Assembly (NCBI GenBank): GCA_947168045.1
Contig: CAMVKN010000029.1
Location: forward strand, 1 to 40,719
Length of the DNA: 40,719 bases
Reading direction: 5' to 3'
Source of the DNA: an uncultured Prevotellaceae bacterium
Lineage (GTDB): Bacteria > Bacteroidota > Bacteroidia > Bacteroidales > Bacteroidaceae
The translations under genes were made by a program, and so were the position numbers. The notes beneath the pieces are model-generated. The model was not told where the DNA came from and did no database searches. It worked only from the letters and a program-made list of their open reading frames with translations. Shown piece by piece: positions 32,186-40,200 of the stretch (positions are counted from its first letter, which is position 1; each line of letters opens with the position of its first letter).

Positions 32186-32656
32186 ATGAAACACATTCTC
32201 TTTGTATGCCACGGCAACATTTGTCGTAGTCCGATGGCAGAGTTTGTGATGAAAGAACTGGTGCTTCAGGCTCATCTGGAGCACCAGTTCTATATTGAGT
32301 CAGCCGCCACGTCGACCGAAGAGCTTGGCAATCCCGTCTATCCGCCTGCCCGCCGCAAGCTGGCTGAGCATGGCATCAGCTGCCAGGGCAAGACGGCACG
32401 ACAGCTGACGCGCGCCGACTATCAGCGGTTCGACCTGCTCATTGGCATGGATGACTGGAACATTCGCAACATGACGCGCATCTGCGGTGGCGACCCCGAC
32501 GGTAAGATTATCAAGCTGATGGACCTCACCGACCGCCCTGGTGACGTGGCCGACCCATGGTACACGGGCGACTTCGAAGCCACCTGGCGCGACGTGCTGC
32601 AAGGCTGTCAGGCACTGTTAGCTGAGGAGGCCCCTCACGGACATCCCCTCCCCTGA
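32186..32656 (+). CDS. Low-molecular-weight protein-tyrosine phosphatase
   Basis: 156 residues. The P-loop VCHGNICRSPMAE near the N-terminus (Cys 8, Arg 14; CX5R) and the later DPWYTGDFEATW with the general acid Asp identify a LMW-PTP. The start ATG follows the transporter stop directly (TAAATG), so it is cotranscribed with the uronate genes. Family members dephosphorylate tyrosine kinases of capsule synthesis or arsenate; neither kinase nor ars genes are seen. The last residues (HGHPLP) are read from the beginning of a palindromic repeat, so the C-terminus may have been altered by it. Confidence 0.92.
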   Translation: MKHILFVCHGNICRSPMAEFVMKELVLQAHLEHQFYIESAATSTEELGNPVYPPARRKLAEHGISCQGKTARQLTRADYQRFDLLIGMDDWNIRNMTRICGGDPDGKIIKLMDLTDRPGDVADPWYTGDFEATWRDVLQGCQALLAEEAPHGHPLP

Positions 32657-32749
32657 GGAAGGGCGTAGGGGCAGCGCAACCCAGGTCTAACGATGTGACG
32701 TGTAGGGACGGGTCCACCAGACCTATTGATGTGACGTAATAGCAAAACA

Positions 32750-32783
32750 CCCCTGGCCCTCCTTCTGGAAGGAGAGCCAGGGG
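32750..32783. terminator. Strong hairpin between convergent phosphatase and secG genes
   Basis: CCCCTGGC-C-CTCCTT, loop CTGG, AAGGAG-A-GCCAGGGG: 14 pairs with one mismatch. A second small hairpin (CTGTTT-AG-AAACAG, 32787-32800) follows. No T-run is present, so it may act as a transcript end or a spacer. The rest of 32657-32823 holds two GATGTGACGT copies (near 32691 and 32729) and no gene. Confidence 0.5.
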
Positions 32784-32823
32784 TAACTGTTTAGAAACAG
32801 TGTGTAGTGTAGCCCGTTAAGGT

Positions 32824-32870
32824 CTATATACTCCCCTCCCCCCCGCGGGAGGGGCCGGGGGTGGGGCCTG
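32824..32870. repeat. GC-rich palindromic repeat, secG 3-prime copy
   Basis: CTATATACTCCCCTCCCCCCC-GCGGGAGGGG-CCGGGGGTGGGGCCTG. It is nearly identical over 41 bp to 37240-37284 and related to 1783-1820. It ends at the secG stop codon. The plus strand has four G-runs (GGGAGGGG, GGGGG, GGGG) able to form a G-quadruplex. Confidence 0.85.
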
Positions 32871-32871
32871 T

Positions 32872-33228
32872 TTACTTCGCGGGAGCCTCAGCAGGAGCGG
32901 GAGCCTGTCCAGGCTGTACCAGCGGAGCAGCCTCAACGCCCTGAGCATTGTTGGGGTTGGCGTTCTGGTTCTGCATATTCATCACAGCGGGACCCTGCTG
33001 GCCACGCTTGGGAGCGACGTATGCGCAAGCAATGCTGATGACCACCATGGCAGCAGCCAGACCCCACGTCATCTTCTCGATGAAGTCAGTGGTCTTGCGC
33101 ACGCCTCCAATCTGGTTATAGGAAGCGAAGTTCGAGGCCAGTCCGCCGCCCTTGCTCTCCTGGATTAACACGATGCCGACCATCAGTATGGCAGCAATGA
33201 TGATAAGTACTAAAAGTAATGTGTACAT
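32872..33228 (-). CDS. secG: Preprotein translocase subunit SecG
   Basis: 118 residues: a first membrane helix (YTLLLVLIIIAAILMVGIVLIQ), the conserved loop ESKGGGLASNFASYNQIGGVRKTTDFIEKMTW and a second helix (GLAAAMVVISIACAYV). This is SecG, the accessory subunit of SecYEG. The C-terminal approximately 45 residues are rich in Gln, Asn, Pro and Ala (NMQNQNANPNNAQG ... PGQAPAPAEAPAK) and extend beyond the minimal family length, as is common in Bacteroidales. It is last in the minus-strand group regulator-lptE-repeat protein-secG, 14 bp after the preceding gene. Confidence 0.95.
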   Translation of the reverse strand: MYTLLLVLIIIAAILMVGIVLIQESKGGGLASNFASYNQIGGVRKTTDFIEKMTWGLAAAMVVISIACAYVAPKRGQQGPAVMNMQNQNANPNNAQGVEAAPLVQPGQAPAPAEAPAK

Positions 33229-33242
33229 TTCGTTTTTTGTTG

Positions 33243-34007
33243 TTATTTTTTGTTGTTATTAATAATCAATTTCTTGAGGAATCTGATTTGGTCTGCAAAG
33301 TAAATGTTTTTTTTCGGATAATCCAAACTTAATTGCGAAATAATCTCTAAAGCCTTCGAATAATTGTGCTGTTTGATGTAAATCCGGGCCATTGTCTCAG
33401 TATTCACCCCCTCTTCGTTCATTTCTTCCTCATCCTCGCTACTTTCCTCGACAGGGGCTCCCTTAGGTGGTTCGTCGCTGAGCACTATCTTCCCATTCTC
33501 GTCATTGATGAACTTGTCGATGAGCGACTGTCCGATGAGCTGCGGCGCCTCGACGGCCTCGTCACCATCCTGTTCGCTCTCGCTCTCCAGCAGATAGGCC
33601 ACATAGTCGACGGCAGCATCGGCAGGCGTTGGCCTTCGTCCCCTGGAGCTGGTCTCCTCGCCGTCCTTGGGTATGGTGTCAAGGAAGTCGTCGATGAGTG
33701 TCATCGTACGGTTGTCCTTGTTGCCCGCCGGTGTCTGACGCTCACTGTTCTCGCGACGGGTTCCCAGCTCATAGTGTGCAGACTCCACCATCTTGAAGAT
33801 GACCTTGCGGTCAGTGATGTAGATGGCGGCACGGCGCAGTTCCTCATCGAAGGTGGGGTCGTGCAGCAGGTAGAGATTCTGTAGCAACAACAGCCTCGCC
33901 GTCTGGAAGTAGGGGTACAATGCCAGCAACTCCCTCAGCTCGTAGAGCGTGTCGCGGTCCATCCGCTTGGGGTGCTCTATCAGTTCCTTCAGTTTCATGT
34001 CAGCCAT
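33243..34007 (-). CDS. Conserved Bacteroidetes protein with TPR-like tail
   Basis: 254 residues from the ATG at 34005-34007 (MADMKLKELIEHP); the frame is open to a TTG six codons upstream. The N-terminal part is helical (DTLYELRELLALYPYFQTARLLLLQNLYLL), the middle is low-complexity and acidic (SSEDEEEMNEEG), and the end (NTETMARIYIKQHNYSKALEIISQLSLDYPKKNIYFADQIRFLKKL) resembles one tetratricopeptide repeat. The biochemical role is unknown. Its place between lptE and secG is conserved in Bacteroidales, which suggests a function in the cell envelope. No signal peptide. Confidence 0.8.
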   Translation of the reverse strand: MADMKLKELIEHPKRMDRDTLYELRELLALYPYFQTARLLLLQNLYLLHDPTFDEELRRAAIYITDRKVIFKMVESAHYELGTRRENSERQTPAGNKDNRTMTLIDDFLDTIPKDGEETSSRGRRPTPADAAVDYVAYLLESESEQDGDEAVEAPQLIGQSLIDKFINDENGKIVLSDEPPKGAPVEESSEDEEEMNEEGVNTETMARIYIKQHNYSKALEIISQLSLDYPKKNIYFADQIRFLKKLIINNNKK

Positions 34008-34018
34008 AACGTTAATAT

Positions 34019-34558
34019 CTACCAATTAGCCACCGTGGCATTGAATATCTGGTCAGTGATGTCTTTCACCATCTGCGTCACCAGCTCCTCCTGTACGGAA
34101 TTGAGACTGAGGTTTGAGTCGTAGCTCTGCGATGCAGAGAACGTTTTCTCAAAGTCGTCGCTGTGCTTCACGTTGTTCGTGAACCTCACGTTGACGGTCA
34201 TCGACAGCTCCACCTGGGCCGAGCTGCCCTCAGCCGATACCGACTTGTTACGCTGTTCATAGCGTGTTATCTCGCCTTCCAGCTTCAGGTCGCCGTTGCG
34301 TTTCACCTGCATCAGCTTGGTGTGGTTGGCATACTGGTCCTTCAGCTGATTGTTGAAGATGCTGGCCATGGGTCCCCACACATAGTTCGAGCGAATGGGG
34401 AAGTCAGCTATCTGTATCGTCTTGGTCTTGGTATAGTCAATGCTGGCACCGTTGAAGGTGTAGCTGACCTGGCACGAAGTGAGGAGCAACAAGTGACAGG
34501 TGATGAATACCAACGGTATCATCACGCGACATGTCCTTTTTTTCAGTTCCTTCAGCAT
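34019..34558 (-). CDS. lptE: LptE-like outer-membrane LPS assembly lipoprotein
   Basis: 179 residues from the ATG at 34556-34558. A basic n-region, a hydrophobic stretch and the lipobox LLLTSC followed by QVSYTFNGASIDYTKTKTIQIADFPIRS are typical of Bacteroidetes LptE. The central part has EGEITRYEQRNKSVSAEGSSAQVELSMTVNVRF, the strand-rich section of that fold, and the C-terminus is helical (VQEELVTQMVKDITDQIFN). LptE plugs the LptD barrel and helps place LPS in the outer membrane. It is 27 bp downstream of the regulator gene and 11 bp upstream of the repeat-protein gene. Confidence 0.85.
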   Translation of the reverse strand: MLKELKKRTCRVMIPLVFITCHLLLLTSCQVSYTFNGASIDYTKTKTIQIADFPIRSNYVWGPMASIFNNQLKDQYANHTKLMQVKRNGDLKLEGEITRYEQRNKSVSAEGSSAQVELSMTVNVRFTNNVKHSDDFEKTFSASQSYDSNLSLNSVQEELVTQMVKDITDQIFNATVANW

Positions 34559-34585
34559 CACTAATTACTCATCACTATTCACTGT

Positions 34586-35806
34586 TCACTTATCCATCCC
34601 ATACTGCTTCAGACGCCGATAGAGTGTACGGTCACTGATGCCCAGCTCCTGCGCCGCCTTCTTGCGGTTGCCGCCGTTGCGTTCCAGCGCCTTCTCCAGC
34701 ATCTGCCGGCTCAGGTCGTTCAGGTTCAGGTTCTCGTTCACCGGCGTCGGCTCTATGTATTCCTCAGCCTCAGCGTCCTCCAGCTGTGGCGGTGCCATGG
34801 TCGTCACGGCGGGGATGGTGGTGGCCTGACCGCCGATGATGGTGGCAGGCTTGGCCTGCACGTCCTCTATCTGCTTCTTCAGCTGTCCTATCTCGCGCCG
34901 CATGTCGTTGACATTGTTGCGCATGTCGTAGAGAATCTTATACAGAATCTCACGCTCGTTCTCAAAGCTATGGTCCCCTCCGCCGTGCGGCAACACCGCC
35001 AGCTGTGTGCTGTCGCGGTCCTGGGGTATGAACTTGGCCAGCACCTCAGGGGTGATGATGCGCTCCTTGCTCAGCACTGAGATTTGCTCGGTGATGTTCT
35101 TCAGCTGCCTGACGTTGCCCGGCCACTTGTAGCGCATCAGCATCTGCTTGGCCTCGTCGGTCAGCTGTATGCGCTCCATGCGATACTTCTGCGCTGTCTG
35201 CATGGCGAAGAGCCGGAACAGCAGCACGATGTCTTCGCCACGCTCGCGCAGCGACGGCATCTGTATGGGTATGGAGTTCAGACGATAGTACAGGTCCTCG
35301 CGAAAGCGTCCCTCGCTGATGGCCTGCCGTATGTTCACGTTGGTGGCGGCCACGATGCGCACGTCGGTCTTCCTCACCTCAGTGGCACCCACGGGTATGT
35401 ACTCGCCCGTCTCCAAGACACGCAGCAGCCGCACCTGTGTGGCTAAGGGCAGCTCGCCCACCTCGTCGAGGAAGAGCGTTCCCTTGTTCGCCACGCCGAA
35501 ATAGCCGGGCGAATCGCCGATGGCACTGGTGAAGGCCCCCTTGACATGACCGAAGAGCTCCGAGTCGATGGTGCCCTCAGGGATGGAGCCGCAGTTGATG
35601 GCGAAATACTTCTCGCGACGGCGCGGCGAGCTGTCGTGGATGACGCGCGGAATAATCTCCTTGCCCACGCCGCTCTCGCCTATGATGAGCACGCTCAAGT
35701 CGGTGGGAGCCACCTGCAGCGCCACGTCCAGGACATGGTTCAGCACATCACTGTTTCCAACGATGTTATACCTCTGTTTGATGTTTTGCAGCTCAGTAGC
35801 GTCCAT
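34586..35806 (-). CDS. Sigma-54-interacting AAA+ transcriptional activator
   Basis: 406 residues from the ATG at 35804-35806; a TTG four codons upstream is rejected. There is no receiver domain. The AAA+ core begins almost at once: Walker A IIGESGVGKE (about 40-49), the loop ELFGHVKGAFTSAIGD, Walker B KGTLFLDEVGELPL, then RIVAATNVNI, FREDLYYRLNSIPI and WPGNVRQLKN. The C-terminus is a Fis-type helix-turn-helix (NRKKAAQELGISDRTLYRRLKQYG). The sigma-54 contact loop reads GAFTSA instead of the usual GAFTGA. Lacking a sensor domain, it may be active constitutively or be controlled by another protein. It heads the lptE-secG group. Confidence 0.9.
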   Translation of the reverse strand: MDATELQNIKQRYNIVGNSDVLNHVLDVALQVAPTDLSVLIIGESGVGKEIIPRVIHDSSPRRREKYFAINCGSIPEGTIDSELFGHVKGAFTSAIGDSPGYFGVANKGTLFLDEVGELPLATQVRLLRVLETGEYIPVGATEVRKTDVRIVAATNVNIRQAISEGRFREDLYYRLNSIPIQMPSLRERGEDIVLLFRLFAMQTAQKYRMERIQLTDEAKQMLMRYKWPGNVRQLKNITEQISVLSKERIITPEVLAKFIPQDRDSTQLAVLPHGGGDHSFENEREILYKILYDMRNNVNDMRREIGQLKKQIEDVQAKPATIIGGQATTIPAVTTMAPPQLEDAEAEEYIEPTPVNENLNLNDLSRQMLEKALERNGGNRKKAAQELGISDRTLYRRLKQYGMDK

Positions 35807-35895
35807 AATGGCTGACAAAATTACACATTATTTCGCAAACAACTGCAATTTTGGCAGAAAAAATAACTTTATTTAGCTTGTTTAGCCTAAAACAG

Positions 35896-35926
35896 TTTGT
35901 TATTTCATCAAATATCATTATCTTTG
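35896..35926 (+). promoter_or_regulatory. Consensus promoter of the toxin-antitoxin pair
   Basis: TTTG (35896-35899) and TATCTTTG (35919-35926) are 19 bp apart, a full consensus match. Transcription would start near 35933, 20 bp before the antitoxin ATG. Confidence 0.82.
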
Positions 35927-35952
35927 CAGTCGAATTTAACTATCCAGAGTTT

Positions 35953-36207
35953 ATGACTGCAGTACAGTTGAACACAATGAATACCGAGCTCTGGCAGAGC
36001 ATAGGTGCCATAGCCGACAGTGAACCGTTGATGAGGCGCCTGACCCGATATGCCAAAAAGTTAGCAAAGGAGAAAGAAGATCCTACGCTGATGACAAAAG
36101 AGGAATTCTTCCGACGCATAGACGAGTCAAAGCAACAGTTTGAGCGAGGGGAATATACCCGTTTCTCCGATAAAGAGGAGATGGTGAAATGGCTTAACTC
36201 GCTTTGA
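35953..36207 (+). CDS. Predicted antitoxin partner of the YoeB-like toxin
   Basis: 84 residues from the ATG at 35953, just downstream of the promoter. The text NTELWQSIGAIADSEPLMRRLTRYAKKLAKEKEDPTLMTKEEFFRRI is helical and charged; the C-terminus (FERGEYTRFSDKEEMVKWLNSL) probably binds the toxin. I do not recognise a DNA-binding domain such as Phd or YefM. The role is deduced from position: the toxin ATG is 2 bp after its stop. The PxLM[ST]xEEFF core recurs in the small protein at 4254-4448. Confidence 0.75.
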   Translation: MTAVQLNTMNTELWQSIGAIADSEPLMRRLTRYAKKLAKEKEDPTLMTKEEFFRRIDESKQQFERGEYTRFSDKEEMVKWLNSL

Positions 36208-36209
36208 TT

Positions 36210-36482
36210 ATGTACGATATTGCATACACTAAACAGGCGAAGGAAGACATTGCCCGACTCCGCCGAGATGAGCCTGCGGCCCACAAGAAATTGGTGAAAC
36301 TTGTGGTCGAGTTGATGGAGCATCCGCGTACAGGTACAGGTAAGCCCAAACAGCTCTCTGGCAGCCGTGCAGGTCAGTGGCGACGCAAGATTACAGACAA
36401 GCATAGATTGGTCTATGAGATTCATGACACGGAGGTGGTGGTTCTCGTACTTTCTACCTACGGCCATTACGACGACAAATAG
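36210..36482 (+). CDS. YoeB-type mRNA interferase toxin
   Basis: 90 residues from the ATG at 36210 (the TTG at 36204 overlaps the antitoxin stop). The sequence follows Txe/YoeB: MYDIAYTKQAKEDIARLRRDEP, MEHPRTGTGKPKQLSG, QWRRKITDKHRLVYEIH and a terminal STYGHYDDK. The C-terminal His-Tyr pair and the Arg of HRLVY correspond to catalytic residues of E. coli YoeB. The Glu of its KPEPL motif, the proposed general base, is Lys here (KPKQL). YoeB cleaves mRNA at the ribosomal A site and is neutralised by its antitoxin. The pair lies where, in related genomes, the miaB end of the lptE-secG cluster might be expected. Confidence 0.9.
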   Translation: MYDIAYTKQAKEDIARLRRDEPAAHKKLVKLVVELMEHPRTGTGKPKQLSGSRAGQWRRKITDKHRLVYEIHDTEVVVLVLSTYGHYDDK

Positions 36483-36531
36483 CCTCATAGGCTCTCTACT
36501 ACCTGACTTTCAAAGCCTAACACAGGCTCGA

Positions 36532-36858
36532 CTACACGAACAACTCACCTGTTGCCGCGGAAAGCGAGACCTTACATCTTTCGCAGATGTCCCCAATCGT
36601 AGCTCCGTTGGCTGATAGCCCGTAAAAGTTGTCTTCGCTGATGAGCACGTATTCCCATTCTCTGTTCATGCGTTCCTCAGCCTTCAGTTCGTTTATTTTT
36701 CGGCACCATTCAACCGTTGCCGTCTGCTTCTGCCGCACATTCCTGTCAAACACCTTGTCGTTGCCCTTGGTCTCTATCAGATAGACCTTGTCTGAAGTGC
36801 CGACGATGAAGTCGGGGTAATAAGTGGCCACTTTATGAGAACAACTCCATGAGATAAT
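36532..36858 (-). pseudogene. C-terminal remnant of a nuclease, type III restriction-like
   Basis: About 108 codons are open, closed upstream by a TGA at 36859-36861 and lacking any ATG; only a GTG at 36829-36831 could start it. The text VATYYPDFIVGTSDKVYLIETKG holds a PD-(D/E)xK nuclease motif (Asp of PDF, Glu and Lys of ETKG), as in the C-terminus of type III restriction Res subunits and related helicase-nucleases. The helicase part and the modification gene are absent, so this is probably a relic of a larger gene. The upstream break coincides with a repeat copy at 36848-36860. A small stand-alone nuclease is less likely. Confidence 0.6.
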
Positions 36859-36914
36859 TCAGCCAGGAGCCGCTTTATGAAATTATCTCCATGCCTGGCG
36901 AAATTATCTCCATG
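36848..36914. repeat. Short direct and inverted repeats GAAATTATCTCCATG
   Basis: GAAATTATCTCCATG occurs at 36879-36893 and 36900-36914 (21 bp apart), with an inverted copy CATGAGATAATTC at 36848-36860; CCAGG/CCTGG lies between them in matching places. A further TCATGGAG lies at 36930-36937. No coding frame crosses this stretch. It abuts the nuclease remnant. Confidence 0.8.
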
Positions 36915-36963
36915 AGTTATTGGAATAAGTCATGGAGTTATGAAAAAATAGCGTTTTTTCCCT

Positions 36964-37217
36964 CGCGCGCGCACGCACGTAAGCGAAAAGTGGCCAGGTG
37001 CTTGCACCTGGTTGCACCTGATTTGTAACGACTTGCAAGTCAGAGCGTTACAGAAAGCATTACTCCGCAGCATCAGCTTGCACTAGATATATAACAACTT
37101 GCAAATCAACAACTTACGCAAGTTGTTGATTTGCAAGTACTTGTATTATACGCATTTCAGGTGCAAGCAGGTGCAAGCACCTAACCATTTTTCTGTTATA
37201 CGCGCGCACGCGTATAT
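36964..37217. repeat. Nested palindrome of about 254 bp
   Basis: Outer ends are alternating purine-pyrimidine tracts (36964-36980, 37197-37217, the latter a TATACGCG/CGCGTATA hairpin). Next come 26-bp inverted repeats (36996-37021 and 37157-37182) with one mismatch, each built from AGGTGCTTGCACCTG units. Inside are a hairpin GTAACG/CGTTAC around the palindrome ACTTGCAAGT (37025-37051) and a perfect 19-bp inverted repeat with a 4-nt loop (37097-37138). No gene is visible from 36862 to 37296. Confidence 0.9.
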
Positions 37218-37239
37218 CTGAAGGTATCATCCCCCAAGA

Positions 37240-37284
37240 CTATATACTCCCCTCCCCCCCGCGGGAGGGGTCGGGGGTGGGGCT
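37240..37284. repeat. GC-rich palindromic repeat, BNR-gene 3-prime copy
   Basis: CTATATACTCCCCTCCCCCCC-GCGGGAGGGG-TCGGGGGTGGGG, nearly identical to 32824-32870. It lies 12 bp past the stop codon of the BNR/LamG gene. The plus strand carries a G-quadruplex-forming series of G-runs. Confidence 0.85.
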
Positions 37285-37296
37285 GGGCCTAATTGG

Positions 37297-40200
37297 TTAC
37301 TTCACCATCAGCTTCCGTCCTTCGCTGATGTAGATGCCCGGCACGACCGGCTGCTCGTGACGCCGCCCCTGCAGGTCGTAGTAGACGGAAGTGGTGGTAG
37401 TGGAAGGAGCCACGGTGTGGATGCCGGAGAGCACATCAGGGACAATGCTGATGTTGTCGAAGCCGATAATCTTCTCTGACCCGTTGCTGTTGTGCATGGC
37501 GGTGACGGCGACCGTGGTGGAAGCGATGCCATCACTGGCAAAGCCGAGGTCTACCTGCTGCCACGCCTCCTTGTTAGCCAATGACGGCGCCTGGACGCTG
37601 GGGCCATTCTCAGAGCTGACGCTGACGAAGGCGTCGCCACCCATTCCACTCTTCCACACGTCGGCCTTCAGCCTGTAGTCACCCTTAGGCAGCAGCAGCT
37701 CCTGCTTCAGCATGATGGTCGAGGTGCCCCAGTTCTGGCGCACCCAGTAGGTCTGCTTACTGTCGGCTGAGGGAGCGGGGCGCGATGCGAAAAAATTGCT
37801 GAAATACAGGTCGCCGCTCTTCAGGGCCGTGATGTCGTTCTCGTTGCGCGATGTGTAGTCGATGGTCCATCCCTCGGGCTGGTAGATGGCACGGTCGCTG
37901 CTCACGCCACTGCCGGACATGGGGGCATAGCTGGCCTCGAAGTCGCCGTTCTGCAGCTCGGTGGGCAGCTCCTTGTCTACGTAGGGCAGCGACTGCAGCT
38001 GACAAATCTCCTTGCGGGTGAGCTTCACGTCGTAGAGCGACAGCTGGCTGATGGTGCCACGCAGGTCCTGGTTGTCGTTAGCGTAGGCGCCGTCCCACCA
38101 CTGTGTGCGACCGATGTAGTTGCGGGCATCGGTGGCCAGGTCGTAGAGCATGTAAGCCTCGTTCTGGTTGGCAGTGCCTGCTGCGTTCTCTTCACCGTCA
38201 ATGTAGATGGTGGTGGTGTGTGTACCGGCATCGTAGGTCACTGCCAGACGGTATTCGCGGTTGGCCGTCAGCTGGGTAGCGGCGTTGACCATGGTGGTGG
38301 TGCCGCCATTATACTTGATGCCTGCCGACAGCGGATTGGCACGCAGGAAGAGGCTGTTGCCCGAGCCTGAGCCGAAGTCGTAGATGCGCGGCTGTCCCGT
38401 CAGGGCCGTAGCCTTGACCGTCACCAAGAAGGAGTAGGAGCGCAGTCCCTGAAGCAGTCCCTGCGGTGCCTGTCCGAACTTGTTGGTGCTGAAGCCTGTG
38501 GCGGTGTTGGCGGTGAGGTCGAGCGCCTGCGGCAGCTCGTAGCGCAGGTTCTTCGTGATGTCGCGTGCCAGCGCCTTCACCACGTGCTTGTCGCTGTAGC
38601 CCCGGCACGTAGCGGTCAGTGTCACCTCCTTGTCTTCGGTGAGCGGGGCCAGCACACCGTCGGCGCTGATGGTCTTCTCGTCTGACGAGGTCCAGGTGAT
38701 GTCCAGCCCATACATCTCAGTGGGCAGCACCAGGTCGGTGCGCGTCTCGGCAGGCAGCTTGATGGCATCGAGCACATCCGAAGCTATCCTGTCCTGCATA
38801 TTATCCATGACCTCAGCCATCTTGGCCTGCACCGAAAGCGGCGACAGGCACGCATAGCTCACCTTGTGGAACATGCACCGGGGACCATTGGCCACATCGA
38901 CCACCTGGGGACTATAAGTACCGTCGATGCCCTCGACCTCAACCACCTGGTCCACCAGGCCGTTGCGATAGGTGGTGAGCACCTTGCCGTCGTAGGTCAG
39001 GGTGAGCACCCAGATGCCGAGCTTCGTGGGATGGTTGTCGCCGCTGGTGCCTGTGGAGTTGGTGGCCCAGTCGTCGCTGGTCATCAGGCGGTTCTGGCTG
39101 CGGTACACCTTGCCATCCACCTCTATCTCGGGATACTGGTCGGCGGCACGCAGCCTGTAGGTCAGGGGCACACTGCCTTTGATGGTGAGCAGCGTCCCCT
39201 CATAGTTCTGGGCGTTCATGTCATAAATCAGCGTCAGCGTATGGTTGGCACCAAAGCACAGACAGGTGGGCAGCAACTCGGGTTCGGCCTCCTTGGTCAG
39301 CTCCTCCTGCCAGTCATAGTCGGCCATGATGCTGGTGGGATAGCCCTTGGGGTAGTTCTTGTTCACCATCCAGTAGTAGTAGTCGCCACGCATCCAGGCC
39401 AGACGCAGCTTCGAGTTCTTTGAGCCGGGAATGACGAAGGGACGCACGTTGTTCTTGGGCGAGTTGAAGGTCAGCTGCTCTGAGCCGGCCACCTTGCCGT
39501 CGTCATCGATGGTATACTTCCACAGCTCGTAGACGCCGTCCTTGTTATACTGACCATCCTTGGTGGGGATGCTCAGGTAAAGGTCGTTGATGTTGTCAGG
39601 GTCGAGGGCCATGCCACCACTGTAGCACAGCTCCGTCCGGTTCCAGTTCTGGTGGAAGGCATGGCCGCCATACTGCACCCACGTGTTCTTCCAGGCGGTG
39701 CCGTTCCAGCGGGCGTACCAGTAGACATGGGTGGTCTTGGCATTGTCAATGTGGGGATAGGCTATGACGGGATGCTCGTCCTTGTCCAGTGCTATCTGCC
39801 ACACCCAGTTACGAATGTTGGCCGTCTTGTCCACAATGGTGGCGGGATAGCTGCTGGCATAGCTGTCGGTCTTGTTGACATTGAACACGCCGTTGCTGAT
39901 GATGCTCAGCTGCTTGCCGTTCAGGTCGCGCAGCACAGGCCCGTTGCCGTGGTTGATGTCGATGACGTTGAAGTAGAGCCAGTCGGGCTGCTCGTTGTCG
40001 GGATGACCCGTGGTGTAGCTGACGTAGATTTTGTCCTTGCCGTTGCTCTGGTACTTGGCGTAGGGTCTTGCGCCGGTGCTCTGCACAATCTGCCGTGGAC
40101 CGAAGTCGAACTTGCAGTCATCGTTGGCGTCGGGCATGGTCAGCCGGGCAATGGTGGGGTGCCAGTTGATGCCGCGCCAGCAGAGGTAGATGTGGCTGGG

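Noticed and set aside
36367..36615. An open frame overlapping the end of the YoeB-like gene.
   Set aside because: It is out of frame with a clear toxin and has no features of its own.
37025..37138. tRNA or rRNA in the hairpin-rich region.
   Set aside because: The stems do not form a cloverleaf and no conserved T-loop or anticodon arm is seen.
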